Assembly: GCA_019245115.1 (NCBI GenBank) | Contig: JAFARZ010000127.1 | Coordinates: 1-38,868 of the forward strand | Source of the DNA: Streptosporangiaceae bacterium | GTDB taxonomy: Bacteria; Actinomycetota; Actinomycetes; Streptosporangiales; Streptosporangiaceae | Direction of reading: 5' to 3' | DNA length: 38,868 nucleotides | Shown here: positions 1 to 8,378 of the stretch, one piece after another | How positions within the stretch are numbered: the first letter of the stretch is position 1 | Layout of the letters: the number at the start of each line of letters is the position of its first letter | Made by a program: the position numbers and the translations under genes | The notes under the pieces: generated by a model | The model's input: only the letters and a program-made list of their open reading frames with translations | What the model was told of the DNA's origin: nothing | Databases searched by the model: none

Positions 1-1467
1 AAAGGGGCGCGCCGGCGTCTGGACTGAGGAGCCGGTTTCTGGCGACGAGGGAAGACGCTGGCTCTCAGCGCCCCGGAGGCGAGCGGGGGAAACAGGCGCT
101 TCCTCCACGATCACATGCGCGTTCGTCCCGCTGATCCCAAACGACGACACCCCCGCCCGGCGCGGATGATCCGTGGCAGGCCAGGGCACTGGCTCGGTCA
201 GCAGACGCACCATCCCCGCCGACCAGTCCACATGCGGCGACGGCTCATCCACGTGCAGCGTCCGCGGCAGCATGTCATGCTGCAGGGCAAGCACCATCTT
301 GATGACTCCGGCCGCGCCCGCCGCCTGCTGGGTATGACCGATGTTCGATTTCACCGATCCCAGCCACAACGGCCGCTCCGCGTCCCGGTCCTGCCCATAG
401 GTCGCCAGCAGCGCCTGAGCCTCGATCGGATCCCCCAGCGAGGTCCCGGTACCGTGCGCCTCCACCGCGTCCACGTCGCCCGGGCTCAGCTGGGCGCTCT
501 CCAGCGCAGCCTTGATCACCCGCTGCTGGGCTGGGCCGTTCGGCGCGGTCAGCCCGTTGGACGCGCCGTCCTGGTTCACCGCGCTGCCCGAGACCACGGC
601 CAGGACCCGGTGCCCGTGACGGCGCGCGTCCGACAGCCGCTCCACCACCAGCACCCCGGCGCCTTCGCCCCACCCTGTCCCGTCCGCCGCCGCGGCGAAC
701 GCCTTGCACCGGCCGTCCGCCGCCAGCCCGCCCTGCCGCGAGAACTCGTTGAAGCCCATCGGGGTGGCCATGACCGCCACGCCCCCGGCCAGCGCCAGCG
801 TGCATTCCCCGGCGCGCAGCGCCTGGCACGCCAGGTGCAGCGCCACCAGCGCCGACGAGCACGCCGTATCCACAGAAACCGCCGGGCCCTCAAGACCCAG
901 CACGTATGAAACCCGCCCGGAAACCACGCTGATCGCGTTGCCCGTCAGGCCGAAACCGTCTCCGCCCGCCGACTGGCTGGCGCCGTACCCCATGTAGGCA
1001 ACCCCGGTGAATACGCCTGTCCGGCTGCCCTGCAGTGACGTCGGGGCGATGCCGGCTTGTTCCAGCGCCTCCCAGGAGACCTCCAGCAGCATCCGCTGCT
1101 GCGGGTCCATCGCCAGGGCCTCCCGCGGGGAGATCCTGAAGAAACCTGCGTCAAAATCACCCGCGTCGTATACGAACCCGGCTTGACGCCGATAAGAAGC
1201 GCCGCCATCGCCGAGATCTCCGCCACCCTGGCCGCCTACACCCCAGCCGCGGTCGGCAGGAAAATCCGAAATCGCGTCCACACCCGCCGCGAGCAGCTCC
1301 CACAACTCCTCCGGGGTCCGCGCCCCGCCAGGAAACCGGCAGCCCATCCCGACGATCGCGACTGGCTCGCGCTCGCCTGCCTCCAATTCCCGCAGCCGCT
1401 GACGGGTCTCGCGAAGATCAGCTGCCGCCCTCTTGAGATACTCAAAGAGTTTTTCGCTGTTCTCCAT
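1..1467 (-). CDS. Modular type I polyketide synthase, N-terminal part (docking helix + KS), cut by window edge
   Basis: The frame is open from an ATG at 1467 down to base 1 (489 codons, no stop), so this is the start of a larger protein leaving the window. Residues 1-33 form a charged helix ([20 protein letters not shown]) typical of the N-terminal docking domain of a downstream PKS subunit. A ketosynthase follows from about residue 34: [13 protein letters not shown], active-site Cys203 in VDTACSS, the EAHGTGT histidine near 338 and the KSNIGHT histidine. It ends with [13 protein letters not shown], the KS-to-AT linker. It would catalyse decarboxylative Claisen condensation on a chain received from an upstream subunit. 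A weak Shine-Dalgarno (AGGA) precedes the ATG. The standard DTACSS and docking helix set it apart from the PKS at 25243-29658, so it may belong to a separate polyketide cluster. Confidence 0.93.
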   Translation of the reverse strand, partial: MENSEKLFEYLKRAAADLRETRQRLRELEAGEREPVAIVGMGCRFPGGARTPEELWELLAAGVDAISDFPADRGWGVGGQGGGDLGDGGASYRRQAGFVYDAGDFDAGFFRISPREALAMDPQQRMLLEVSWEALEQAGIAPTSLQGSRTGVFTGVAYMGYGASQSAGGDGFGLTGNAISVVSGRVSYVLGLEGPAVSVDTACSSALVALHLACQALRAGECTLALAGGVAVMATPMGFNEFSRQGGLAADGRCKAFAAAADGTGWGEGAGVLVVERLSDARRHGHRVLAVVSGSAVNQDGASNGLTAPNGPAQQRVIKAALESAQLSPGDVDAVEAHGTGTSLGDPIEAQALLATYGQDRDAERPLWLGSVKSNIGHTQQAAGAAGVIKMVLALQHDMLPRTLHVDEPSPHVDWSAGMVRLLTEPVPWPATDHPRRAGVSSFGISGTNAHVIVEEAPVSPARLRGAESQRLPSSPETGSSVQTPARPF

Positions 1468-1824
1468 CCAGATTCCTAACTGATAATGCAGCCGAAAAGC
1501 TCGATGACGACATCCCTTAGTTGCGCTATTATCCGGCATCCGGGCAGCCTGAGAATAGCCACAGATTCCCCGTTCATCCGCGGCACCGCATCAGTTGAAC
1601 GCCGCCAGGTAATGTACCCGCGCTGTCCTGCATCCCAAAAGCTGGGCTGGGCCCACTGGCGAAGGCTATGGGCGCCCGGAAGTCAGGCTAGCTTATGTGA
1701 GCGGAAGTGTCACCAGCCCATGATCGGCTGCCGGGCTACACAGCGCGGTCGCTAGCCGCGCTCCCCGGGACACTAGCGGGGTTCGGACGCAATTCCGATC
1801 CTTTCAAGGACTGGGTAGCCGATA
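1468..1824. other. Intergenic region between divergent PKS and glycosyltransferase
   Basis: This 357-bp gap separates the minus-strand PKS from the plus-strand glycosyltransferase and should carry promoters for both. I see no gene. The only structure I can point to is a perfect 7-bp inverted repeat, AGCGCGG / CCGCGCT, at 1742-1748 and 1756-1762 with a 7-nt spacer. It could be a hairpin or an operator. No convincing -35/-10 pair was found by eye. Confidence 0.5.
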
Positions 1825-3096
1825 ATGAAGGGACTCCAGATGGTCCTGACACCGAGGATTTCAATAATTATTCCAACTTACAATCGATCGCGGTTGCTGG
1901 CGAGGGCGCTGCGGGCTTTTCACACCGAATCTCTGGCTGCGGATAGATTCGAGATAATAGTCTCAGATGACGGGTCGTCAGATGGAACGGAGACGCTCGT
2001 CAGATCCTTTGAGGCCGATTATCAAATTAAGTATCACTATCAGGAAGACAAGGGATTCCGGGCTGCGGCCGCACGTAATGCCGGTGCGGGCTTGGCTGGT
2101 GGTGATGTGCTTGCCTTCCTCGATGCCGGCGCGCTTCCGGGACCAAGGTTCGCGGCAAGCCACCTTTCTGCTCATACGATGCTGCCGAATTCCCACAGCG
2201 CGGTAATAGGCCCGACATACGGATACGAAGTCAATGCTTGCGACATCAGGCCGTATGCGGAAAGCGTCAGGACTCTTTCGGCGGAGCAGATATACAGGTC
2301 GATCCCGAGAGATACCGATCCAAGGTACGCGACCTTCGCGGGCGTCGGATTTGACCTGAGGCGACTACCGCTTCCACCGCTCCTCTTCTGGGCAGGAAAC
2401 TGCTCGGTCAGAACTGAGGACTTCTGGAACGCAGGCGGTTTTGATGAGAGCTTTAGAGAGTGGGGGCTTGAAGACGTTGACTTGGCCTATAGGCTCTGGG
2501 ATCACGGTACCGCATTTACGCTATGCCAAGAGGGGTGGGCGATTGAACTGCCCCAGCCCCGCGATAAAGACGCGAATATGCGCAGCGTGGTGCGCAACAT
2601 AGAAAGGTTTCTTCAAGGCTGCAATCCTATGACCCCAGCCAAGGAAATCCTCGCCATGCTCGTATCTGTTTCGCTCGACCTGTTCTACGATATCCAGGGC
2701 CATTATCGCGCCTTGATCGACTGGGAAATTCAAGCAAAAGGTATTAATGTGCTACAGGAAGTACAGAGCTTTTGCCGGGCCTCGGCGCCCGGCATGCGCC
2801 TTGCTATCCTCGGCGTCGGCAGTTCCATCCCCGAATCATGGAAGAATGTCGTACTGTTCGACTTCGACCGGCAATTTAGCCAGACACCACGGGTGCCGGG
2901 CTGCGGGGTTCATCATCGTATAGGACTGCGAACCGGCCTGCCGGATAATAGCATCGATTCATTGCTAATTACCTCGAGGATGCGGGGAATCTGGGGGCGC
3001 CTGGGCGACCCGATCATGATCGAGGCAAAGCGAGTCGCAAATGATGTACGCCTCGCGTGGAATGTGCCCAAAATGGCCGCTGTGCGCACCAGATAG
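1825..3096 (+). CDS. Family 2 glycosyltransferase with galactosyltransferase-type C-terminal motif
   Basis: This 423-aa GT-A fold glycosyltransferase would move a sugar from an activated nucleotide donor to an acceptor that the sequence does not identify. The N-terminal strand ISIIIPTYNR (residues 11-20), the nucleotide-binding stretch VSDDGSSDGT (about 46-55) and the later GFDESFREWGLEDVDLAYRL segment are typical of GT2 enzymes with the GT7-C acceptor domain; the ED pair there is the usual catalytic-base region. The second metal-binding motif reads FLDAGA rather than the usual LDxD. The last 130 residues or so are not recognisable. An ATG at 1840 (residue 6) has a better ribosome site (AAGGGA, 6 nt before) and may be the true start. 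AT-rich codons are used more than in the neighbouring PKS, hinting at separate acquisition. Confidence 0.83.
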   Translation: MKGLQMVLTPRISIIIPTYNRSRLLARALRAFHTESLAADRFEIIVSDDGSSDGTETLVRSFEADYQIKYHYQEDKGFRAAAARNAGAGLAGGDVLAFLDAGALPGPRFAASHLSAHTMLPNSHSAVIGPTYGYEVNACDIRPYAESVRTLSAEQIYRSIPRDTDPRYATFAGVGFDLRRLPLPPLLFWAGNCSVRTEDFWNAGGFDESFREWGLEDVDLAYRLWDHGTAFTLCQEGWAIELPQPRDKDANMRSVVRNIERFLQGCNPMTPAKEILAMLVSVSLDLFYDIQGHYRALIDWEIQAKGINVLQEVQSFCRASAPGMRLAILGVGSSIPESWKNVVLFDFDRQFSQTPRVPGCGVHHRIGLRTGLPDNSIDSLLITSRMRGIWGRLGDPIMIEAKRVANDVRLAWNVPKMAAVRTR

Positions 3097-3236
3097 CAGG
3101 CGGCGGCCAGCCAGTCCGCCGAACCACACATATCACCGCATAGCGGGCACCCGGGCCAGCTTTTGCGGAAAATAGGGAGCCCTCCGGCCGGAAGCTAGGG
3201 TTTTAACCTCACGCTTGAGGCCGCTTTCGCCATCCA

Positions 3237-3333
3237 ATTTGACTTGTCACCCGCTACGTCGCACATGTCACCCGCTACGTCGAATCACTGCCCTGAAATG
3301 CGGCGTATGTCCACCACTACCGGGTGACAAGCC
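3237..3333. repeat. Left inverted arm of the 830-bp element
   Basis: This stretch matches the reverse complement of 3966-4065 over nearly its whole length with few mismatches. It carries three TGTCACCC 8-mers: two direct (3245-3252 and 3266-3273, exactly 21 bp apart) and one inverted (3322-3329). Iterated sites of this kind near a terminus are seen in some transposon ends (IS21- and IS481-type) as transposase binding sites. No transposase gene is present here, so this would be a non-autonomous element or a remnant. The family assignment is inference. Confidence 0.7.
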
Positions 3334-3402
3334 AACTCGTCTCGCAGGGAAGGTCGCGCGGGGCGAAGATCGCGGGCCATCTTCCGGTCAGTCGGTCGGG
3401 AC

Positions 3403-3644
3403 GGGCAATGCCGGTGAATTAGGCCCGCCTGGCCAGCCGCCGCTGGCTCGCGATGCCACGGCTGGCGTGGTGGTTTTACGCTTCGTGGTGACTTTATAGT
3501 ACTGGGTGCGCGCGCCAAAATAACGTGCGTTTGCGGCATGTTGGGCATGTCGTCTTTGCTAGAGTGCGCTGAACAGCCTGGGTGAACTATGCATACCGAT
3601 ACATAGCGGACACATGGGCCATCCTTCAGTGGGAAGAAAAGAGC
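3403..3644. repeat. Direct repeat, copy A (242 bp; partner at window end)
   Basis: These 242 bp recur in the same orientation at 38627-38868, where the window ends. By eye I count six substitutions, all in the first 100 bp; about 145 bp from 3500 onward are identical and there are no indels. The two copies are 35.2 kb apart and bracket every gene from 4265 to 38468. The homology probably continues past the right edge of the window. Confidence 0.9.
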
Positions 3645-3704
3645 CCTTTGGAAGAAAAGGTGCCGGAAACCAGCGCCCTATCCTCCGCGAAGCCCTTTTC
3701 TTCC
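3632..3704. repeat. Nested hairpin in repeat copy A
   Basis: GGAAGAAAAG at 3632-3641 (with a second copy at 3650-3659) can pair with CTTTTCTTCC at 3695-3704. Inside it, GGTGCCGG-AAA-CCAGCGCC at 3659-3677 forms a second stem with one G-T wobble and one mismatch. The same two-level structure appears in the diverged copy at 13140-13212. Its role (structured RNA, attenuator or element end) is unknown. Confidence 0.65.
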
Positions 3705-3965
3705 ACGTCGTCCACCGCAGCTGCCGTCACATAACGGCCATATCAGGACAAAATCGGCACCCGCCACGACACGCCGCAGACTCGATTTGTTTCGGAACGT
3801 TCACGGAGTCCTACGTATCCACCGCAAGGCGTAAAACCACCGCACGAACCTGCGGATCCATGTCCGGCAAATGCGGATATGAGCGACAGGCGGAGCAACT
3901 GGCGACGGCCCGCACGGCCCGAGCCGGCTTCGCTGAGCTGTTAAGTTACCGGCATTGCCCGTCCT

Positions 3966-4065
3966 GGCTGACATGTCACCCGGTAGTGCTGGACAAAAGC
4001 CGCATTTCAGGGCGGGGAATCGACGTAATGGGTGACATGTGCGACGTAGCGGGTGACAAGTCGAA
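3966..4065. repeat. Right inverted arm of the 830-bp element
   Basis: This is the inverse partner of 3237-3333. TGTCACCC motifs lie at 3974-3981 (direct), 4030-4037 and 4051-4058 (both inverted, again 21 bp apart). A sequence in the same orientation as this arm recurs at 38526-38626, directly beside direct-repeat copy B. So the arm and the 242-bp core occur in different relative orientations at the two ends of the cluster. Confidence 0.7.
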
Positions 4066-4264
4066 CTGGAAGATGAAAGCGCATTTTCGGCTCAGGAAAT
4101 CGCGTCAGTCGGATGGCACCAGGCCGGCCGTCGGCGGGCTGGCCGCACGCGAGGCCTGTGCTGCCGCTCGGCCGTGAGGCCGTGGCGCAATGGGGACGTA
4201 GCCTCGGGTTAATCGTGGCATGCGACGCTATCTACGCGTTCATCTATAGTCCGGGGAGGATACA

Positions 4265-5242
4265 TTGAGCGAGACAACGGTAGAAAAAAGCACTCCAATG
4301 ATCACGCGCGAGCAGATACAAGCGGCATTAATCCAAGGCCAGCAGCACCAGGGCGAGCCGGGGGCATTCCCAGCGGGAGATGACCAGTTCCTGCGGGTGG
4401 CCTACTACCTCTCTAACGTCACCCAGATCAAGGACTATGACGCCCTCTACAATCAAGTCTACAAGCTTTCGTTCGCCAAGCTCAGCGTCGACTACGCGCA
4501 GACCTACCCGCTGGACCAATATGCCATCGACGCGCAGGCACTGAAAGACTACGTTGTCCCGTGGTCAAATGATAAGCTCGCGAACGGCGGATATCCGCTC
4601 TCTACGGGAGGCACTGGCCTCGGGGCAACTCACCGTATATACCTGAGTCCGGATCCCAGGCGGGCGATCGCTGTCTACAAGCACTTCCTCGAACAGGCAA
4701 AGAACGCCGAGTGGGGAAAAGCGGTCCTCACGTCCAAGCTAGGCGATTATCAAATAGTAACGACATGCCGCGACGTAATCGTCATTTACATATCGGGGCA
4801 AGATATGCTCGATAAACTCACTGCCACCCTGCGGGAGTACCAGCAGAATAACGCTGGTTATCTCCTGAACGAGATACCGGTCATGACGGCGCCATTGGCG
4901 GGTCTACAGGGAGTCGGTTACGCCGAAGACCTTGCTCCCACGCAAGCCGGTCCGGTGGCGGCCTACTGGACGGAGCAAGATGAGACCTGGCGGGACTTGC
5001 ATCCTTGGACAGGCACACAGGACTGGTGGTTCGGCCTGTCCCACTCCCAGTGGCGGTCGGTTTTCATCCTGGCCGCCCTCCGCATGTCCGGCCAGAGCGA
5101 CCTGGATCACCTGCGGGCAAATCTCACGAAGGTCGCCGCGGTCGCAGGCCTGACGCCGGCCACCATGCACAAGAAACCGACGGTTTCCATAGAACTGGTG
5201 GCCATGATCGCCGACGTTCTGTTCCCAGCGGAGGAACTGTAG
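4265..5242 (+). CDS. HopA1-like (T3SS effector HopA1 family) protein
   Basis: This is a 325-aa soluble protein with no signal peptide or membrane segment. The TTG start at 4265 is chosen because a strong Shine-Dalgarno (GGGGAGGA, 4253-4260) lies just upstream; the next start, ATG 4298, has none as good. The central pattern resembles actinobacterial HopA1-family proteins: GATHRIYLSPDPRRA (about 119-133), a following KAVLTSKLGDYQIV...CRDVIVIYIS segment, then PVMTAPLAGLQGVGYAEDL (about 205-223) and a SHSQWRSVFILAAL tail. In class V lanthipeptide and thioamitide clusters such proteins act with a kinase-like partner in Ser/Thr dehydration. No such kinase, lyase or evident precursor peptide is visible here, so the role is open. 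The family call rests on motif memory and is moderate. Confidence 0.5.
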   Translation: MSETTVEKSTPMITREQIQAALIQGQQHQGEPGAFPAGDDQFLRVAYYLSNVTQIKDYDALYNQVYKLSFAKLSVDYAQTYPLDQYAIDAQALKDYVVPWSNDKLANGGYPLSTGGTGLGATHRIYLSPDPRRAIAVYKHFLEQAKNAEWGKAVLTSKLGDYQIVTTCRDVIVIYISGQDMLDKLTATLREYQQNNAGYLLNEIPVMTAPLAGLQGVGYAEDLAPTQAGPVAAYWTEQDETWRDLHPWTGTQDWWFGLSHSQWRSVFILAALRMSGQSDLDHLRANLTKVAAVAGLTPATMHKKPTVSIELVAMIADVLFPAEEL

Positions 5243-5282
5243 CTCCGGGGTAATACCGGACTAACGCGGTGGTCATACATTA

Positions 5283-7286
5283 TTGTCCCTGAGGAGTCTT
5301 GTCCGCCGGGCAGTGGCGGGTGTTCGTTATCGGTTTATGCGGTCTTTTCGGCGAGCGTGGCGGACACCCGTCATGGGTGTGGTTTTGCTGGTGCTGGCGG
5401 GTGTCCTGGCCGGAAGCGGGACCGCCGTGGCGGGAGGTTCCACGGGGCTTACCTGCTCAACGAGTTCCGGGTCATGGCCGATGTACCAGGGTGACCCGAC
5501 CCGTGCGGCTGACGCGTGCTCGTCGCTGACCACAGCCAACGTGCCGACCATGCTTCCAGCATGGTTCTTCCCCACCGCGGGCGATGTGACAGCGACGCCG
5601 ACTGTCGTGAACGGCACCGTTTACGCCGGCGACACGACCGGTGCCTTTTACGCCATCAGTCAGTCGAGCGGTGCCAAGGAATGGGAATTCAATATCACAT
5701 CGCCGCAGTCCTGCTTCGTGGACCAGACTGACCCTTATACGACCGCGCACGCGGGCGGCTTCGGCGAGATTAATTCCTCAGCCGCCGTGGTGACGGTGGC
5801 CGGCACCCCTACCGTGTTCGTGGGAGCGGGGGGTTCGGTCTTCGCCCTCAACGCGAACACCGGACAGTGCCTGTGGGCTCAGGACACCGACCCCGTCCGT
5901 CCAGGCAGCGCGATCGAGGTCTTGTCGTCGCCCGTGGTCGACACCGCCGTGAACCCGCCTGAGGTGCTGGTGGGGAACGACGACAACGGCTCTCCAGGCA
6001 TCACGGTGACCGGCCTGATGGCGTTCAATGCCCAGACCGGCGCGCTGCTGTGGAAGTACGAGCCAGAGCGCGACCTGACCCTCACCCCGGCCGAGTTCGG
6101 CGGCTCGGACGCCCTCACCCTCAGCTGCGGCGACGGGGTCGCGGACACCGCCTACTGCAATTCAGCCAACATCCCCGATCTGGCCCCGAACGCGTCCGCG
6201 TACGCCGACGCCTGCGGTGACGTCTGGTCCTCGCCGGCCGTCGACACGTCGTTTACCGACCCGGCCGGCGACAACACGTTCGAGGGATCAGGGAGCCAGC
6301 CCGCGGGCTGGTCCCCGAAGCAGATCACCGCCACCGGACAGGCCAGCCAGGACGGACTGGCGGTATTCGGCACAGCCGACTGCGGCGCCAATCCGACCCC
6401 GGCCACTGCGGAGGGACACGGCGACTACGTCTACAACCAGGGCGTTTTCGGCCTTGACCCGGTTACCGGCGCCAGGGTGTGGAGCTTCGTCGAGCCCTAC
6501 AACAGCTACGACAACAACCCGAACGAGCCGAACGGCGGCGACGACGACTTCGGCAGCAGCCCCATCCTCAGCGAGGTCCCGTCCGGGAGCGTCTCGCCCA
6601 CAGCCTGCGCCGGTTCAGGGGGAAGCACGTCCCTGGTGATCGAGGGCTCCAAGGACGGTTACGCCTACGGGCTGTGCGAAGCGACCGGCGCTACCGTGTG
6701 GTCGAACCAGATCGCCCAGCCAGGCCAACTGGACCAGGCCTCCGTCGGTTCGGTCGGCGGCTTCATCGCATCCCCGTCACTCGGCGCCTACAACGGCAAG
6801 GCCACGGTGTTCTTCGACGCGGCCATCCCCCTGCCCTTCAGCAACGACGGGATATTCGGCAGCGGGGACACGAACATCACGGCCTGTCCGGGCGCGGTCC
6901 TGGACCAGCTGCCGCTGCTGCCGGTGTGCCCGGACCTGAGCCTGCTGGCGAATCCCTCCCGTCTGCTGCCGCTAAGCGCGGTGGACGCGGCAACGGGAAC
7001 GGTCGACTGGCAAGCCGCGTCGGTCCCCACCTACGCCGCCACCTCATATACCAACGGCGTGGTGTTCGCACCCGAGACCCTGGCCTTCAGCGTCGTCGCC
7101 TACAACGCCGCCACCGGCACCCCGCTCTGGACGCTCCCGCTCGGGTCCGCCCCGTCCTCGGCGGCGGCGATCGCGGGGAACGGCGTCTATCTCGGCGCCG
7201 GCACCTCCTTCGAAACCCTCGACGGGGTACAGGTACCGCCCCAGGCCACCGGCGTGTGGGGATTCACCGCATCCACCGGCGGGTGA
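5283..7286 (+). CDS. Secreted PQQ/BamB-like beta-propeller protein
   Basis: This protein of about 650 aa is predicted to be exported. A basic n-region (MRSFRRAWRT), a hydrophobic stretch (MGVVLLVLAGVLAG) and a likely cleavage after AVA form a signal peptide. The mature part holds blade repeats of the PQQ-like/BamB type: VVNGTVYAGDTTGAFYAIS...GAKEWEF, VFALNANTGQCLWAQD, LMAFNAQTGALLWKYE, VFGLDPVTGARVWSF, AYGLCEATGATVWSN, LSAVDAATGTVDWQA and VVAYNAATGTPLWTL. Together they suggest a seven- or eight-bladed propeller. No catalytic dehydrogenase signature is visible, so a binding or scaffold role is likelier than enzyme activity. The start is unsure: the TTG at 5283 lacks a ribosome site; GTG 5313 and ATG 5337 are alternatives, and 5337 gives a normal signal-peptide length. 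It lies 40 bp after the HopA1-like gene and may be cotranscribed. Confidence 0.8.
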   Translation: MSLRSLVRRAVAGVRYRFMRSFRRAWRTPVMGVVLLVLAGVLAGSGTAVAGGSTGLTCSTSSGSWPMYQGDPTRAADACSSLTTANVPTMLPAWFFPTAGDVTATPTVVNGTVYAGDTTGAFYAISQSSGAKEWEFNITSPQSCFVDQTDPYTTAHAGGFGEINSSAAVVTVAGTPTVFVGAGGSVFALNANTGQCLWAQDTDPVRPGSAIEVLSSPVVDTAVNPPEVLVGNDDNGSPGITVTGLMAFNAQTGALLWKYEPERDLTLTPAEFGGSDALTLSCGDGVADTAYCNSANIPDLAPNASAYADACGDVWSSPAVDTSFTDPAGDNTFEGSGSQPAGWSPKQITATGQASQDGLAVFGTADCGANPTPATAEGHGDYVYNQGVFGLDPVTGARVWSFVEPYNSYDNNPNEPNGGDDDFGSSPILSEVPSGSVSPTACAGSGGSTSLVIEGSKDGYAYGLCEATGATVWSNQIAQPGQLDQASVGSVGGFIASPSLGAYNGKATVFFDAAIPLPFSNDGIFGSGDTNITACPGAVLDQLPLLPVCPDLSLLANPSRLLPLSAVDAATGTVDWQAASVPTYAATSYTNGVVFAPETLAFSVVAYNAATGTPLWTLPLGSAPSSAAAIAGNGVYLGAGTSFETLDGVQVPPQATGVWGFTASTGG

Positions 7287-7318
7287 TCACTATTGCTGAC
7301 GCGATGGCATCTGTCCGG

Positions 7319-8062
7319 TCAGGGGAGGATGCCGCCGTCGGCGGGGATGTTCTGGCCGGTGATCCAGGTGCCGTCGGGTCCGGCCAGGAACGCGACGACG
7401 GCGGCGATGTCCTCCGGCTCGCCCAGCCGCCGCAGCGCCGTCATCTCGATCGTCTCGCTGAAATCGTCGCCGGGGTTGGCATCGACCAGGGACTGCGTGC
7501 GGGTGGCGCCGGGCGAGACGATGTTCGCGGTGATCCCGCGGGCGCCGTAGGCCAGCGCGGCCACCTTGGTGAAGTTCTCCAGGGCGCCCTTGGCCCCGGT
7601 GTAGAGCGCGATGGCCGGGTGATGCAGGCGGGTGCTCATAGTGGAGATGGCGACGAACCGGCCGCCGTCGCGGAGCATCCGCCCGGCATGCTGGATGATG
7701 AAGAACGGCCCCTTGACGTCAGTCGCCATCTCGCGGTCGAAGTCGTCCTCGGTCACGTCCTCGATGGGCTTGGGCATGCTGGTGGAGGCGTTGCATACCA
7801 CGATGTCGAGTCCGGGCAGGCGCCTGGACGCCTCGTCGAACAGCTGCGCCACCGCGGCGACGCTCCCCTGGTCGGCTTGCACGGCGTGCGCCATCCCGCC
7901 CGCGGCGGCGACCTCGGCGGTCACCTCCGCGGCCGCCTCCTTGTTCTCCAGGAAGCTGAACACAACCGTCGCCCCGTCCGCCGCGAGCCGCCGGACGATG
8001 GCCCGGCCGATCCCGCGCGAACCTCCGGTAACAACCGCGCCCTTGCCGTCCAGGACAGCCAT
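7319..8062 (-). CDS. Short-chain dehydrogenase/reductase
   Basis: This is a classical 247-aa NAD(P)-dependent SDR. The Rossmann glycine motif TGGSRGIG lies at residues 12-19. The usual NNAG is CNAS here. The catalytic Ser lies in FVAISTMSTR and the Tyr/Lys pair in YTGAK, and the C-terminal WITGQNIPADGG is typical of FabG-like members. It would interconvert a ketone and an alcohol on a free or carrier-bound intermediate; the substrate cannot be read from sequence. The ATG at 8062 follows GGAAGGAT and sits 4 nt after the carrier-protein stop, so it is the last gene of the minus-strand operon that starts at 12837. It is convergent with the propeller gene. Confidence 0.9.
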   Translation of the reverse strand: MAVLDGKGAVVTGGSRGIGRAIVRRLAADGATVVFSFLENKEAAAEVTAEVAAAGGMAHAVQADQGSVAAVAQLFDEASRRLPGLDIVVCNASTSMPKPIEDVTEDDFDREMATDVKGPFFIIQHAGRMLRDGGRFVAISTMSTRLHHPAIALYTGAKGALENFTKVAALAYGARGITANIVSPGATRTQSLVDANPGDDFSETIEMTALRRLGEPEDIAAVVAFLAGPDGTWITGQNIPADGGILP

Positions 8063-8066
8063 ATCA

Positions 8067-8351
8067 TCATCCTTCCGTGGCCGCCCGCAGCCGGGTCAAT
8101 CGCTCAGCGAGATCCGCTAGTTCGGTGTATTCGTAAACGGTCCTCGGGGGCACTCTGAACCCCAGCCGTTCAGTGAGTTCGGCACTGACCTGTATCGCGC
8201 TCATCGAGCTCCCGCCCAGCAGGAAAAAGTCGTCGTACCGGGACGTTACTTCCGCATTCAAGACGTCAGCCCATACCGAGACGATAAGGTGTTCCATCTC
8301 TCCCTGAGGTGGCTCATCCTCGAGCGGCTCGGACAAGACTTCGCGATGCAT
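8067..8351 (-). CDS. Free-standing peptidyl carrier protein
   Basis: This small acidic four-helix carrier protein has the phosphopantetheine site in FFLLGGSSMSAIQ; the second Ser of GGSS is the expected attachment point. The ATG at 8351 (94 aa) is preferred over an upstream in-frame TTG (8369) because AGAGAGG lies a few bases before it. It follows the cysteine-type adenylation/methyltransferase gene by 27 nt. That enzyme has no carrier domain of its own, so this protein is the obvious acceptor of the activated, probably methylated residue. Lengths and motifs fit a PCP rather than a fatty-acid ACP, judged from context. Confidence 0.87.
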   Translation of the reverse strand: MHREVLSEPLEDEPPQGEMEHLIVSVWADVLNAEVTSRYDDFFLLGGSSMSAIQVSAELTERLGFRVPPRTVYEYTELADLAERLTRLRAATEG

Positions 8352-8378
8352 CGGACCTCTCTTCCGCAAGAAAAATGG

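Larger units (their letters stand above)
3097..4264. other. Gene-free region holding an inverted-repeat element
   Basis: No credible gene lies in these 1.17 kb; the open frames here have no family features and run through repeats. Most of it (3237-4065) is an element bounded by inverted arms of about 97 bp. Further nested inverted pairs lie inside: 3401-3414 with 3949-3962, and the GGTGGTTTTACGC-type sequence at 3469-3481 with its inverse near 3825-3837. A 10-bp palindrome TCCGGCCGGA (3183-3192) sits downstream of the glycosyltransferase. The last 200 bp lead into the HopA1-like gene and show only its ribosome site. Confidence 0.6.

Noticed and set aside
115..909. Long plus-strand frame opposite the left PKS
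   Set aside because: Arg/Pro/His-rich shadow of the ketosynthase on the other strand; the KS frame has all family motifs.
1589..1616. CAGTTGAAC-containing sequence shared loosely by 1589, 13014 and 29786
   Set aside because: The shared part is about 9 bp beyond which alignment fails; too short to claim a common regulatory site.
3183..3192. TCCGGCCGGA palindrome after the glycosyltransferase as a terminator
   Set aside because: Too short, with no loop or T-run close behind it.
3614..4177. Open frame of 187 codons through the repeat element
   Set aside because: It runs across hairpin and inverted-arm sequence, has no ribosome site or family motif, and similar frames in the other copies differ.
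4072..4177. Short Cys-containing peptide (about 35 aa) just before the HopA1-like gene, considered as a RiPP precursor
   Set aside because: No ribosome site, no leader/core layout, composition fits random high-GC translation.
4245..4250. TATAGT resembling a -10 box before the HopA1-like gene
   Set aside because: Only 15 nt from the start codon and upstream of a strong ribosome site, with no fitting -35 sequence.
6479..8158. 559-codon plus-strand frame
   Set aside because: Shifted-frame translation of the propeller gene continuing antisense through the SDR; low-complexity Arg-rich product.
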